This document shows positions 22,557 to 33,426 of a stretch of DNA of 64,000 nt, in pieces; the stretch's first letter is position 1; every line of letters starts with the position of its first letter. Both the position numbers and the translations under genes were made by a program. This DNA is from Molossus alvarezi (lineage: Eukaryota > Chordata > Mammalia > Chiroptera > Molossidae). The notes under the pieces were generated by a model that made no database searches, was not told the DNA's origin, and saw nothing but the letters and a program-made list of their open reading frames with translations. The stretch covers positions 126,324,001-126,388,000 of the forward strand of contig CM073886.1 of assembly GCA_037176705.1 (NCBI GenBank), written 5' to 3'.

Positions 22557-23814
22557 CATGTTGCATATGTTTGGAATTTGCCTCTTTATTTTTGCAGCTT
22601 CAGCACCGAAATGCAGTTATAAAATTGCACATGGTGGAATTTGAAATGGTGTCAGTCAGGGTCCTGGCAAGAAACAGTTTAACTTAGAAGGTTTGAGAGG
22701 CCTTAAGAAAGGGGAGATGTGCAGAAGTGGCGGGGGGCGGGTTCCAGTCACCAGCGAGGCATGTTGAGGCACTGGGACCCTAGCTGCCGAGGGAGGACCC
22801 CTAGACCTGGAGCAGCTGTGGAAGGAAGTGGCCTCTAGTTCTGGGGAGCAGGAGCCGGGAGGAGGGGCCACATAACAGAAGCAGAGTCCTGTGGGGACCT
22901 AGGCTCTGCCTGAACACAGGGACTGGGGGGAAGTCATCTCTGACCTCTCTTCAACTTTCTAATCTCCATTGTTCAAACCCCGTGGGAAGTCCGCCAGGAT
23001 GGGGGCCTGGAGATGCAGCCCATGGCAGCAGTGAGGTGTGGGAGGAAAGACCCAGAATGGATCTGCCCGGGGAGAAAGGCCAAACAGAGACAAACCAACC
23101 CAGATGCGAGATGCTATTTCAGAGCCCCAAAGAATGGCATCTCCACGCTGCCAAGACAAGCTGCCAAGGAATTCCGAGCCCTGACCTCATTTGATCTTGG
23201 GTTAGCATCCACTTTCTGGAACTTCCTTTCAGATCCACTTGTGATGCTTGCCAGCAGCCAGAATTGCAGGTCGTTCAGCCTGCCCCTCACTCAGGTGCAT
23301 GTGTGGGGATGGGACTGAGACGGCTGGTCCTACAGTGACTGGGGGGGAAGGTCCGGAGACAAGATAGAGAGGAAAGTCTCTGAGAATCTCTACAGGAACT
23401 TTAATTACCAGGGATGGAATAAGAGGAGTAAGGAGGTCTGAAGGGGGCGTGTGCACGAAGTAACTTGGAGATGATTTCACAGCCACGTGGTAATGTTCTC
23501 CCCCATACCTGCCACCCCAAGGTCTTTGGAACCCTCGCTTGAGAGCAGGGTTGGTGACCTCTTTCTTATACATGGTGAGCCTCAAAAGATGATCACTCTC
23601 AGTATTAATGGGGATATCACACACTAGGAAGTTAGTGCTTGATGTTACTGTGGTTTCGCCCACCAGAAAGGGGAAAAGGCCATTTATAAAGAAGGGGGCA
23701 AAGATGTCGCTGTGTGATGAAACGTGTATCCGGATTCTCGCTTGTTGTGTGACAATTGCTTAAAGCCTGAGCTGCCAAGGCATGAACATCGTGATCCCAC
23801 GCCACAGTCCACGG
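22557..23814. other. Non-coding DNA with a possible old repeat
   Basis: From about 22648 to 23100, GTCAGTCAGGGTCCTGGCAAGAAACAG at the start and AGAATGGATCTGCCCGGGG near the end recall a widespread ancient mammalian interspersed repeat, but I cannot name the family. The rest is unique. Confidence 0.35.
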
Positions 23815-24125
23815 CTCCTGTAAGAGTACCGCCCACTGGGTGGTTTATAAACCGCAGAAATGCACTGCTCTGGGTCTGGAAGTCTGAGGTCACGGTGGGT
23901 GAGAGCTTTTCTGGTCGCAGGCTTCCCCTTGAGTCCTCACCTGTGGAAGGGTCTGGGGAGCTCTGTGGAGTCACTTTGATAAGGGCACTAATGTCTTTCA
24001 TGAGGGTGCCAGCCTCATGACCTACTCACCTCCCAAAGGGCCCACCTCCCAATGCCATCGTCTTTGGGTGTCATTATTTCAACATGTGAATTTGGGAGGA
24101 ACACACCATTCAAGCCATAGCAGTT
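23815..24125 (-). mobile_element. MaLR-type (ERVL) solitary LTR, antisense
   Basis: ACTGGGTGGTTTATAAACCGCAGAAATGC at the left, then GATAAGGGCACTAATGTCTTTCATGAGGG, GCCTCATGACC, CACCTCCCAAAGGGCCCACCTCCCAATGCC and a CATTCAAGCCATAGCAG end match a reversed MLT1/MST-class LTR. No internal viral genes are present. Confidence 0.75.
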
Positions 24126-24609
24126 TGTTAACGCCCTCTTCTGTACCTCCCGTGCTTTCGCATACTTTAACTGGCAAAATTGCAGCCCAGCTTCGGCCAG
24201 CCTCCGTCTGCGCCGGCAGAAGGCGCTCCGCACGCCGGCTGGCTTCACCGGTTGGCAGCCACCACCTCGCTGAGCCCTTCCTCGTGGCCGGCAGCGCCCA
24301 CAGCTCCCGCATCCGTTCCCTTCCCTACTCTCCTACATAACCATTGCACACCCTGTCCTCTCCTCAAGCCTCCAACACTTACCTCCCATATCCGACCTCT
24401 GTGGCCTCCTCCGATTTTACTGCAAAACCAACCCAGGGGCCGTAAAGAGACTCTACCAGCTCCCACGACCGCGTCTGCGCATCTCCCAGAATCGGGCTGC
24501 GCGCTGTGCCTTCCTCCTGTCGCCAGGGAGCTTCTAAGACACTTCTGTCCTGACGCTCGCTTTCCCTCTCGCCTTTCCTCGGGACGTCACCCCAGCAATT
24601 GTTCTCCTT
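24126..24609. other. Non-coding DNA, possibly L2-derived
   Basis: C-rich with CpG around 24180-24310. It may be the diverged 5' part of the L2 that follows. A 162-codon frame (24180-24668) shows no known domain. Confidence 0.35.
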
Positions 24610-26545
24610 CTCTCTTGTGTCATCTCTTTTCTTTCTCCGCTGGCTCATCCCAGTGTGATAACAACTAAACATACATTTGTTGATCTTATGTCTTTCTTTA
24701 GCCACTGCTCCCGCTTTAATTCTATCCCCCCTTCCCGTCAAACACCTTGGGAGAGTTGTCTGTACTCCACTGATTATTGTGCGATGGCAGCTGGACACTG
24801 GGCTTGGTCACTGGGACAGTCCTGGCTGCTAAATTCAGTAGCAGATCCTCCGTCTTCACCGTCCTTGACCCGTCGGAGCACCGTCCCTCTTTATTTGGTC
24901 TCCAGGGAACCACTCTTCCCTGATTTTTCCTCACACCTCACAGGTCTCCCTTGTACATCCTCTTGGCCACTTTTGCTCATCACCCCAACTTCTGCTCGAA
25001 TGACCCAGGAACCAGGCCTCAGGCCTTTTCTTCTGCACCCCCTTTGCCACCAAAAGCACCCCCTGCTCCCATGCCAGGGTCCAAGCTCGTGTGCTAGGGA
25101 TTAAAAAGTGAGTCCACAGGCTTTGTAGCTATTAGCCTGTGCTCTGGCTGTTAGTGGGGTTGCTAGAAAATCAATATTTGGTGGGAATTCGAATGCATTC
25201 ACTGTTGTGGCTTTAAAAAATATTTTATACACTGAAAACTTCCAAATTAATCTCCCTGAGCTCTGGACAAGTCTGTTCAGCTGCCTAACTGAAATCTCCA
25301 CTTGAGGCTACAGCCCTCATAATTGACCTTCCCCACACTGAACCGATCACCCTTCATCACCCCCAGCTCAGCTGGTGACATCTCCATCCTTCAGCTGCTC
25401 AGACTAAAAAGTACTGGAGTCATCTTAAGGTCTTTCTTTCTCTCATGTCCCAAAGCCTATTCACGAGCAAATCCTAACCCTTTCACACCGTTTCCTTTGC
25501 TTCCTTCCTGGTCCAAGCCTCCAGCCCCTCTCACCTGGATTGTTGTAAAGGCCTTCATCCGCCTGTCTCCTCTGCACCTGCCCAGCCCTCTCCACACACC
25601 CCTGCACCAGTTCATTTTCTGCACATCGTACCTCCCACCCTCTGCTCGGAGCCCTCCGGTTCTCGCCCTTGCTCAGCGGCCTCTGAGGTCCTGCCTGGTC
25701 TGGCTCCCTGTAACCCCCGACTTCCGTCGGGCAGGTGTTTCTGCTATAAGCCTACATAGGTGCCCTGTGAAACTGGGCTCTACAAAATGTACTCTCAAAA
25801 GTAGGGCTTATAAGAAAATTAGGAGTAGAGCAGACCTCACCTGTCTCCGACAGTTTTACAAAGCAGAGCAATCATGGGCACCCTGGGAGAGCTTGAGGAG
25901 GGCGCACGTTGCTGGGGAGACCGCACAGGTGCAGCTGCTTGATCTTAATTCTCTCGGATTTAGCTGAAGTCACTCCAGCCTGTGCAGCAGCCGACGCTGG
26001 AATGATACCCCCGCTACTCCGGCTCCTGCGGCCTGAGACAAATCTTCTTTCCATGTTATACCAACATTATCCAGCCCTTTACCATTAGCCTCTGAGCTAA
26101 TTGCTCTTATTAGAGACACGTGTGGCGAGAGCCCACAGCCTGTCCTCACTCACTGTCGCCTTGGCTCTTTCCCAGCTGAGTCAGCCAAGCATCCACCTGG
26201 AGCCTTCTGCACATGCTCTGTCCTCACCTGGAGTGTTTCCCTCCAGGGGCCTCCTGGGGGTCTTCTTCTCTTTCAGATCTTCATTCAAATTGTCCATGAC
26301 ACCCTCCCACCGCCCAGACAGTCCCTCCTGCAGGGCATTGTGTATTTTCCTCCGTACTGCTTATCTGTGGTGTTATCTGTTTTCTTTCTCCATATCGTCA
26401 CCTGGGATGTGTTATCCACTTGTTACTTAGCCCGTGTCCATGAGAACAGGAGCTCTGGGAAGGCGAGGATCATGGTTTTGTTTCATGTGCTTCCTTCGCA
26501 TTTCTCTGCTATATCTTCATCCCTGGAGCGTGGTCCCACACGTGC
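24610..26545 (+). mobile_element. Long L2 LINE relic, sense
   Basis: The pyrimidine-rich sense strand carries L2 signature words in order: CTCCATCCTTCAGCTGCTCAG and GGAGTCATCTTAAGG (25380-25430), CACGAGCAAATCCTAACCC, CTCACCTGGATTGTTGTAAAGG (25530-25555), then GCACATGCTCTGTCC, CCTGGAGTGTTTCC, CATATCGTCACCTGG and CCCGTGTCCATGAGAACAGG at the 3' end. Frames are broken, so it is inactive. About 25785-26100 does not look like L2 and may be an insertion. The left boundary is uncertain. Confidence 0.75.
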
Positions 26546-26564
26546 AAGCACTTTGTAAGACTGT

Positions 26565-26741
26565 GAGGAGGGAGGGAGGGAAGGAAGGAAGGGAGGGAGG
26601 GAGGAAGGGAGGGAGGAAGGGAGGGAGGAAGGGAGGGAGGGAGGGAGGAAGGAAGGAAGGAAGGGAGGGGAGAGGGAAGGAAGGAAGGAAGGAAGGAAGG
26701 AAGGAAGGAAGGAAGGAAGGAAGGAAGGAAGGAAGGAAGGA
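26565..26741 (+). repeat. (GGGA)n/(GGAA)n purine tract, 177 bp
   Basis: A pure purine run that starts as GGGA-rich and becomes an almost perfect GGAA array at 26680-26741. It begins about 20 bp after the L2 3' end. GGAA arrays can bind ETS-family factors and are highly length-variable. The open frames on both strands are artefacts. Confidence 0.95.
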
Positions 26742-28584
26742 GCTCAAACTTCCTAAGAATTCATCTGAATGTACTTCTTACCTACAGAATAGTCCATCTG
26801 CCTTTCTTTCTTTTCCGATTTTGTTTCTGTGTTTGTGTCAGAGAAGTGGCCTTTTCAAACCCGGGTTCCTATTTTTTTTGGTCTGCGTCGGACCTGCATG
26901 CTGGTTCGCCACACTGTCCCTGGGCTCGTTCAAATCGTCAAGCTTTGATATTTTAGCAACTTATTCCAAGGGTGCCCTGGGGAAAGGTTCCGCTGCGGGC
27001 CGTGTGTGTCCGTCTTCCCTCCAGCAAGGCCCCAGGCCCCGGTGCTGCAGTAAGGACTCCAGTCCACAGGTTTCAGAGTCAGCGTGTGCTGAGCTGCTGG
27101 CGGCGGCCGGACAACCCACTCTTTAGGGAATGAGAACACATTGCCTGTACCCCCAGTGCCAGCCTCGGGGTGTGGTCGAAACAGTAGGTGGTTCCGGCAG
27201 CTCAGAGGTGGCCGTGGTGCCGCTCTGTGCTGAGGTTCTCAAGGGGACGCTCCCCCTGGTGGGCACGGCTTCGTGACGGTGGTGATGAGAGGTGCAGGGG
27301 TGGGGGTACAAGTGCAGAGGGTCGTGGGCGGTGGATCCAGGAATCGACGTGTTAAAAGGCACAGAAACGAACAGGTTCCCGGTGGGTTTGTTCCTCGGAC
27401 CCCAGTATTTGATCCGCCTGCCTGACCCAAAGACACGCACCAGCAAGAGTTTGTAGTAGGGAAAGAAAACTAGTTCAATACCGAATTGACTGACCCTGAG
27501 GTGGGGAGCCCGAGGGCATGTAGGGTACAGATTAGGGCAAAATGACAAGACGCCATGGCGAGGGGTTCAGGGTCATGCTGGGAGCGGATTAGTCAGACGA
27601 GGCGAGGGTAACGAATCATTTCTTAAGGTCTTGAGGGCATTTCTAAGGTCTTCGCTGGCTTTCCCTCTGTCTGGTCCGTAGGGAAGTAGCCAGGGGGGTC
27701 ATTCCATCTTAGGGCCCAGGAACTGAGACAGAACTTAGGTCAAGATGTTATCTCTAGCCTACAGAGTCCACACATTGTCGGTCTGGGCTGTTGTCTTCTG
27801 CTGCCTTGGGAGAGGGGTCGTCACTGATTATGGGTCTGGAGAAGAGGGAGGCTAGGTCTCTGAGGCTAAAGAGAGAGATTTTTAGAGCTAGGATTTAAAG
27901 CTAAATTTAATCAAAGTTGTAAAGTTGGAGAAGAGTATGTGAGTCATTTGGCATGGAGGCTGGGGTGGGGTGGGGGAAGGGTGTAGGGTGGGCTGAGGAG
28001 AGAGGTGGGCTCATGTGTCATAAAGAGTTTGGATTTGATCCAACCAGGAAGGCATCACAGTTCCAAGTGATAGGACTGGACTGGTCCTTCCTACTCATCT
28101 TTCCCAGCCAATCCCAGGCTGTCAGCTCTACGCTTATGTGGCCTGTGCCCAGACTTACGTGAGTGCCTGGAATATAGAGAAAGACCTACTGGTTTCGTGT
28201 ATATATTTATGCATATATTCATATACAGTTATACATTTGTGTGTGTATATACATATATGAATTATCCATCAATATTTATGTCTGTATTTTCTCTGCAGCA
28301 AACTTACTCTGTGTCTAAATCCATGACTAGCAGGTTACCCATTGAAAACTGGCTTTATAGATTATTAATGAATAAAAGGAATGGCACAAGCCGATACTCC
28401 ATACCATATTTTGGCTTGACCTAAAAGATCCAACTCTTCCTCTTTCTCAGGGCTTAGGTTCCATCTACCAGTTCTGATCCACCTCTCAGTTAGGGGTGGT
28501 ATCACCCCCTGAACATTTTTGAACACCCTGAAATTCTTACTTTGGTGTCCTGAACTCATGGCTCTGAGAATTTTTTTTTTTAAT
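26742..28584. other. Unique non-coding DNA
   Basis: GC-rich early part, with an alternating TA/TG stretch at about 28195-28262. No repeat family or gene recognised. Confidence 0.4.
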
Positions 28585-28812
28585 TCTCACCCAATGATAT
28601 TTTTATCATAGATTTTTAGAAAGAGTGGAAGGGGGGGAGGGGGGGAGAGAGAGAGAAACATCCATGTGAGAGAGACACATAGATTAATTGCCTCCCACAG
28701 GGGCTGGGGATTGAACCTGCAACTCAGGTACATGCCCTTGACCAGGAATCAAACCCGCAACCCTTCAATGCACAGGCTGATGCTCTAACCACTGAGTGTA
28801 CCAGCCAGAGCA
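28585..28812 (-). mobile_element. Ves SINE, older subfamily, reverse orientation
   Basis: Plus-strand landmarks are GAGAAACATCCATGTGAGAG, GGGGCTGGGGATTGAACCTGC, GACCAGGAATCAAACCCGC and CTCTAACCACTGAG, ending at the head CCAGCCAGAGC. It has an extra GGGGCTGGGGATTGAACC box relative to some copies. No convincing target-site duplication. Confidence 0.87.
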
Positions 28813-31779
28813 AGGGAGTTTTTCTTGATAATCAGAGAATGAAGGTTGAATTTGACATCCTCAGCTGAGGCTTGTGATGAAAACACCAGCCTGCGGGGAG
28901 CCTCGTCTTGGCGCCGCCATGGACGGGGGTGCGTCATTCACAGGTTCCTCCACGTGTCTGCATCTGGCCAGATTTCAGCAATCACGTGATCTCCAGAACC
29001 CAATGCTCATCTCCCCACACGTGCACCGCTTTGGTGAGCTTTCATCTGTGTAGGGACAGCTACTTGGGAGAAAAATGCCCACTTCGCCTCTTAAATCACA
29101 CTCCCCAGGACTGGAATAAGAAGTACGCAGCTTCTCGCGTGGTGTTGAGATCTCTTCAGATCCCACAGAGGTCGGCTATCTTTGGCCACTTCACAGCTCA
29201 TTAGCAGTCCAGGGGAGAGGAAACAGATGCGATGACGCTTAAAAATGTCACATTGGTTATTTCTTAGCAGCTCTGATAAAAGGCTTAGCAGGATGAGGTT
29301 AAAACTCCATTAAAGAGGTTTGGGAATTATCTGTGACTTTAGCTTAAGTGTGTTACCTTCCTCCCTTTTTCTAGTGATGAAGCCTGAGTTGGCTGAAACC
29401 ATTAATGAGGCCAATTTAAAAATGTTTTACTATCCTGTAGGTCCTTGAAAAAAATTATTACTTACAGGAAAATCAAAATAAAATAAAACCCTACTTTGCT
29501 CAGAATGTTATTTTTCCCGGTCAAAATTGGCAAGCTCTTGAACTGGTCTTGCAGACAAGTGGCTAATTATAGTAAAAGATTTGCTCGAGTCAGTAGATGC
29601 ATCTGACCTATGTTTTGGACTCTGCATGCAGGAATTTGGCTGCTTACAAGTGGCTCTGGGTGCAGGTCACCAGATCAGACTTGTTCTGCAATCCTGCCAG
29701 GAGCAAGGTCATGTCTTCAGCATAGGCAGACCCCGAGATCCCACACCGAAAAGATACATTCACACTAGGCTTCTTGGTGGGGTGTCCAGTCTCGCTTCTC
29801 TGATAGCCATGTCTCTCTTCCCTCCTGTTAGAATTTATGATCCTCAGCAAGCAGGTTTTCTCTGGGTTTATGCAAACTGCTGCTGTATGTGATGATGGAC
29901 AGAAATGGTTGTTGGTGCAGGCAGAAGGGAACTGTTCAGAGACGTAGACATGCTTTGAGACCAACATAAGTGGAGGAGCCAGCAGAAGGAGGTGCTGGGT
30001 TTGAAAAATACAGATGGAAGCTTGGGGCACAGCGGTCACTGGAGTGGGGTCTCTACTGCCTGTCTATGGAACTCAGCCATGGTGAGGACATCAGTGGAGG
30101 TTATGGTCATACAGCAGGAGAGGGGCAGATGGAAGAAAAGATTGTGGCAGATGGAAAGAAAAGCCGGTGGAAGTCCCTGTAAGTCAGATGGTCCCGTTTC
30201 CATTTGATAAAGGAGCTGTGTAAGGATTCCTTTGTTTAGTCTCCATCACCTAAAGGAAAGTTGGACCTTTAAGGACCAATGAGAAACTCCGTATCACTGG
30301 GAGTTTTTGACATCGCAGGGGAGGAGGAATGATGGAGGCAGGTGATGGGGAGAGCTGAATCTTAAACACTCTCGTGGAAGGTGGCCGGGAGAGGGCAGCC
30401 ACCTGTTATCAGGAGCACAGACTAAAATTGGGAGGAGTACTTAGGCCACAAGGGCATCAAGCATGATTCAGGCTTAACCGAAGTACGACATCTTACACAG
30501 GTGGACACTTAGTACATGTCTGCTAAACGCATGTTAGCTGCTGCCCCTCCCCCAGATCTCATCAGCGTCCCGTGGAAGCCTTGAACCTGGTCCCTTCCGA
30601 ACCCCAGAAGTGACTGAAAGGCAATGATAGCCAGTCCAGAGAGCAGTTCTGCCTTTGCTGGTGCAGTTTTCTTTTCCATGTAGTTTATTTGGCCGAGGCG
30701 AGTGTCTCTCTCATACAGACAGCGGCGGTTTACAACTGGTGTTATCTTGTTTTTCTTTCTCCGTCTTCTGGTGAGCTCTCTTTCTGTTGTTCGGTACTGT
30801 CGGTTCCCTGGGGAAACTGCTTTATGAGCTGCTGCCTTTCCCTTTTCCATGGGATCAACCTCGTTACATCTGTGTCATCCGAACAACGTGGGCCCGTGTC
30901 TCCCGGTTGTTGCTCAAAGGAAGGAAGTGACGGTGGACACAGGTTGAGGACTAGCTTACTGATTGCATGTATCTGGGGGTCAGGCCTCATTCAGGTCCCG
31001 GGTGCATGCTGCTGGAGTTAGTCTAACCTGCTGGGATTCGGGCTCCAGTTAACGCTGGATGGATGTGAACATAGGGAGCCAAGTTCGCACTTCTCTGCTG
31101 CGGCTGTTTACTTAGCTGGAGCAAGTTGGTGGGTGGTCCAGTCTTCCCAACCAGTGAGAACAGAGTTGAGCTGTAAAAACCCGGGTGAAGGAGGGCGGTA
31201 GCAATCCTTCCATTTCTTCAGTTTTATATCACAGCCAATAAATTAGTTCACGAGGTGTGTTGATCTTCCAGGAGCTGATACTTTTGCCTTCTCTCCGTTG
31301 AGTTGTTTAGTTTAAATCCACGGACTCTGCGCACTGACAACTCTTCCTGACCCATGAAATGAATGACAATAACATGTGTTAATAGAAACGATGACATTAC
31401 TTGGCTTATTTTTGGAGTAGGCTCAGAGAATAACTGACATCGTAGCGCCGATTTTTGCTGTTATTTACTTTTTAGTTATTCATTTGGGTCATTATAAACC
31501 CTCCTTGGTATTTGTTCCTTACTTTTGTCGATGTGTTCCCACCTGAGGGACGAAAGTGCAGTCAAGACGTAAAACCCTAATACATCGCCCCATTCATTAC
31601 CACCTTCATTGCAAGCATTTTAGTACAGTGAGAGTTTATCCGATTTCTCTCAGGTGTAGCAACGATTACGATTACTTTCTTATAGTATATCACAGCTATT
31701 CTTCTACTTAATGCCTAAAGAACAGTTCATCTTTATCATAAACACTTAAGCCAAAAATCACTTAAAGAGGGGGTTTGAT
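28813..31779. other. Unique non-coding DNA
   Basis: Nearly 3 kb with little repeat content. The 29225-29580 and 31320-31760 parts are AT-rich and repeat-free. A possible L2/MIR tail (TACATGTCTGCTAAACGCATGTTAGCTGC) lies at about 30514-30545. No gene recognised. Confidence 0.4.
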
Positions 31780-31950
31780 GCGGTGGGTGAGGACTCTGGG
31801 GTCAGATGGGCTATTTGGAACCCTGGTTCTGCTGCTTCCCAGCTGTGTAACCTTGGGCTTCAGGGTCCCCTTCTGCAACAGAAGATGAGTGCAGAGCTTC
31901 TTCATAGGGTTGTGAAATGACGTACCACATTTAAAGTGAGGGGAGAGGAG
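31780..31950 (+). mobile_element. MIR SINE
   Basis: GGACTCTGGGGTCAGATGGGC, CCCAGCTGTGTAACCTTGGGC, then GCAACAGAAGATGAG and CATAGGGTTGTGAAATGA follow sense MIR order, with a short internal deletion. Confidence 0.75.
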
Positions 31951-31977
31951 ACAGGACAGTCAGAAGGTGGAGAGTGG

Positions 31978-32080
31978 AGGGGGAGGTGAGAGAGAGGAAG
32001 GAAGGAGGGAGGGAGGGAGGGAGGGAGGGAGGAGGGAGGGAGGGAGGGAGGGAGGGAGGGAGGGAGGAAGAGGGAGGGAG
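31978..32080 (+). repeat. (GGGA)n purine tract
   Basis: A pure GA tract of GGGA units with GGAA at the left; about 100 bp. Confidence 0.93.
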
Positions 32081-33192
32081 AATCTCAAATATAAAATGGC
32101 TACTCTTTAGTTTTTCCTAAGAAGACAACACAGGTGTGCTTACATGGTTTTGAAACTCCCTAGCACTCATCAGCAGAAGACGATCTTGAAGCAGAGGTAT
32201 GGCCCGGTGACTGCTGCCCCAGCCAGTTGCGTGGTGTCCCCTGGATCAGGTGATCCCTTTTGGCACAGAGGATTTTATGGACGTGTGCTTGGGGCAGACT
32301 TGGAGATCTGATTGTTTGCACTCGATCGCCACAAGGTGTAATTATTTGCTGGCGCTGGCTAACAGCGTTGGTTTGGCTTTCTTGGCAGGGGGGGATTGAG
32401 TTTAAAAGTTGAAGGCATCTCTTTCAGGCGGGCTGCCCTTGCTTTTGTTAGAGCACTTAGCTTGGCATGTAGCACCCAAGCCTGGTGGTGGACTCATTAG
32501 GCATTCATTATTTAGCAAGTCATCTTCTCCGAGCAAAACAGAACGCTTGGTTATGCCCTGGTTCTTCCCTCTAAGAGTGACAGTAACCGTGGGTTTCATA
32601 CCAATGGTCTAATTCAAGGACTGAGAAAATACGTTTTGGAGAGACGGCAATAGCTTTAGATTTTCCTTAGACGGAGGTTTCCTTTCTAAAACCTGAACTG
32701 AGCTTTATCAAAACAATAACTAAACCTATTTCATTTGTTCCCATTAAAGAAAATCGTGATGGAAAGGGACGTAAAGCGAAACGTTCTATGCTCATATTGT
32801 GTTTTGACAGCTGCAATAAATTTTAAATAAAACTGTCCCAAATTTGATTATATTGAAATCGCCTTATGTTTCTCACCGGTATTGTTCATTCAGATAGAAA
32901 GTGAAGATGAACCGCCCCCCCCCCCCCCCCCCCGCCCTGTGAGAGTGGATGTGTTTCTCCTTATTGAAATGGCACGCCTTCTGGGCGGTGTCTGTTCTCC
33001 CGAAGCTCCGTGTTTTCTCTTGAAGCTGTGCCCTCCTGCCATTGCAGAATCTAGGGACTAAATGAGATCTTGTTCCTCCTGATATTCATTTGGCCATTTT
33101 CGAATAGGCTAATCCACTCACACGGCTTAGCTCCCTCAGCTCTGTTCTGCTCATATCAGATGGTTCTCCACCAGCTAGAAGTTTAGACGTGG
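32081..33192. other. Unique non-coding DNA with a long C run
   Basis: Contains the C19 run at 32915-32933. The AT-rich 32620-32870 part is repeat-free. Nothing else recognised. Confidence 0.45.
32915..32933 (+). repeat. C19 homopolymer
   Basis: Nineteen consecutive C followed by GCCC. The opposite strand is a G-tract able to form G-quadruplex structures. Length should be treated as approximate. Confidence 0.9.
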
Positions 33193-33207
33193 AAAAGAAT
33201 GGTTATA

Positions 33208-33411
33208 GCCCAGCTGGTGTGACTCAGTGGACTGAGCATTGTCCCATGGACTGAGAGGTCCCAGTTTGATTCCCAGTCAAGACACATCTGGGGTTGTAGC
33301 TTGATGTCCAGTAGGGGGCGTGCATGTGGCAGCTGATGAATGCGATGCTTCTGCTTCTTCCTCCCTCTCTCCAAAAAATCAATAAAACATGTTTGTTTGT
33401 TTTTTTAAAAA
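33208..33411 (+). mobile_element. Ves SINE, sense
   Basis: Head GCCCAGCTGGTGTGACTCAGTGG and box B-like GGTCCCAGTTTGATTCCC, then CCAGTAGGGGGCGTGC and a tail CAATAAAACATG. Flanked by 15-bp duplications differing at one base: AAAAGAATGGTTATA (33193-33207) and AAAAGAATGGCTATA (33412-33426). Confidence 0.93.
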
Positions 33412-33426
33412 AAAAGAATGGCTATA

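Noticed and set aside
23815..24125. Possible endogenous retrovirus
   Set aside because: Only a solitary LTR is seen; no internal viral genes on either side. The same is true of 48902-49552.
25323..25967. 214-codon frame
   Set aside because: It follows the C-rich sense strand of an L2 relic in part, with no intact L2 protein motif.
26434..27126. 230-codon frame with a Lys/Glu/Gly/Arg-rich middle
   Set aside because: The middle is the GGAA/GGGA microsatellite and the left end lies in an L2 relic.
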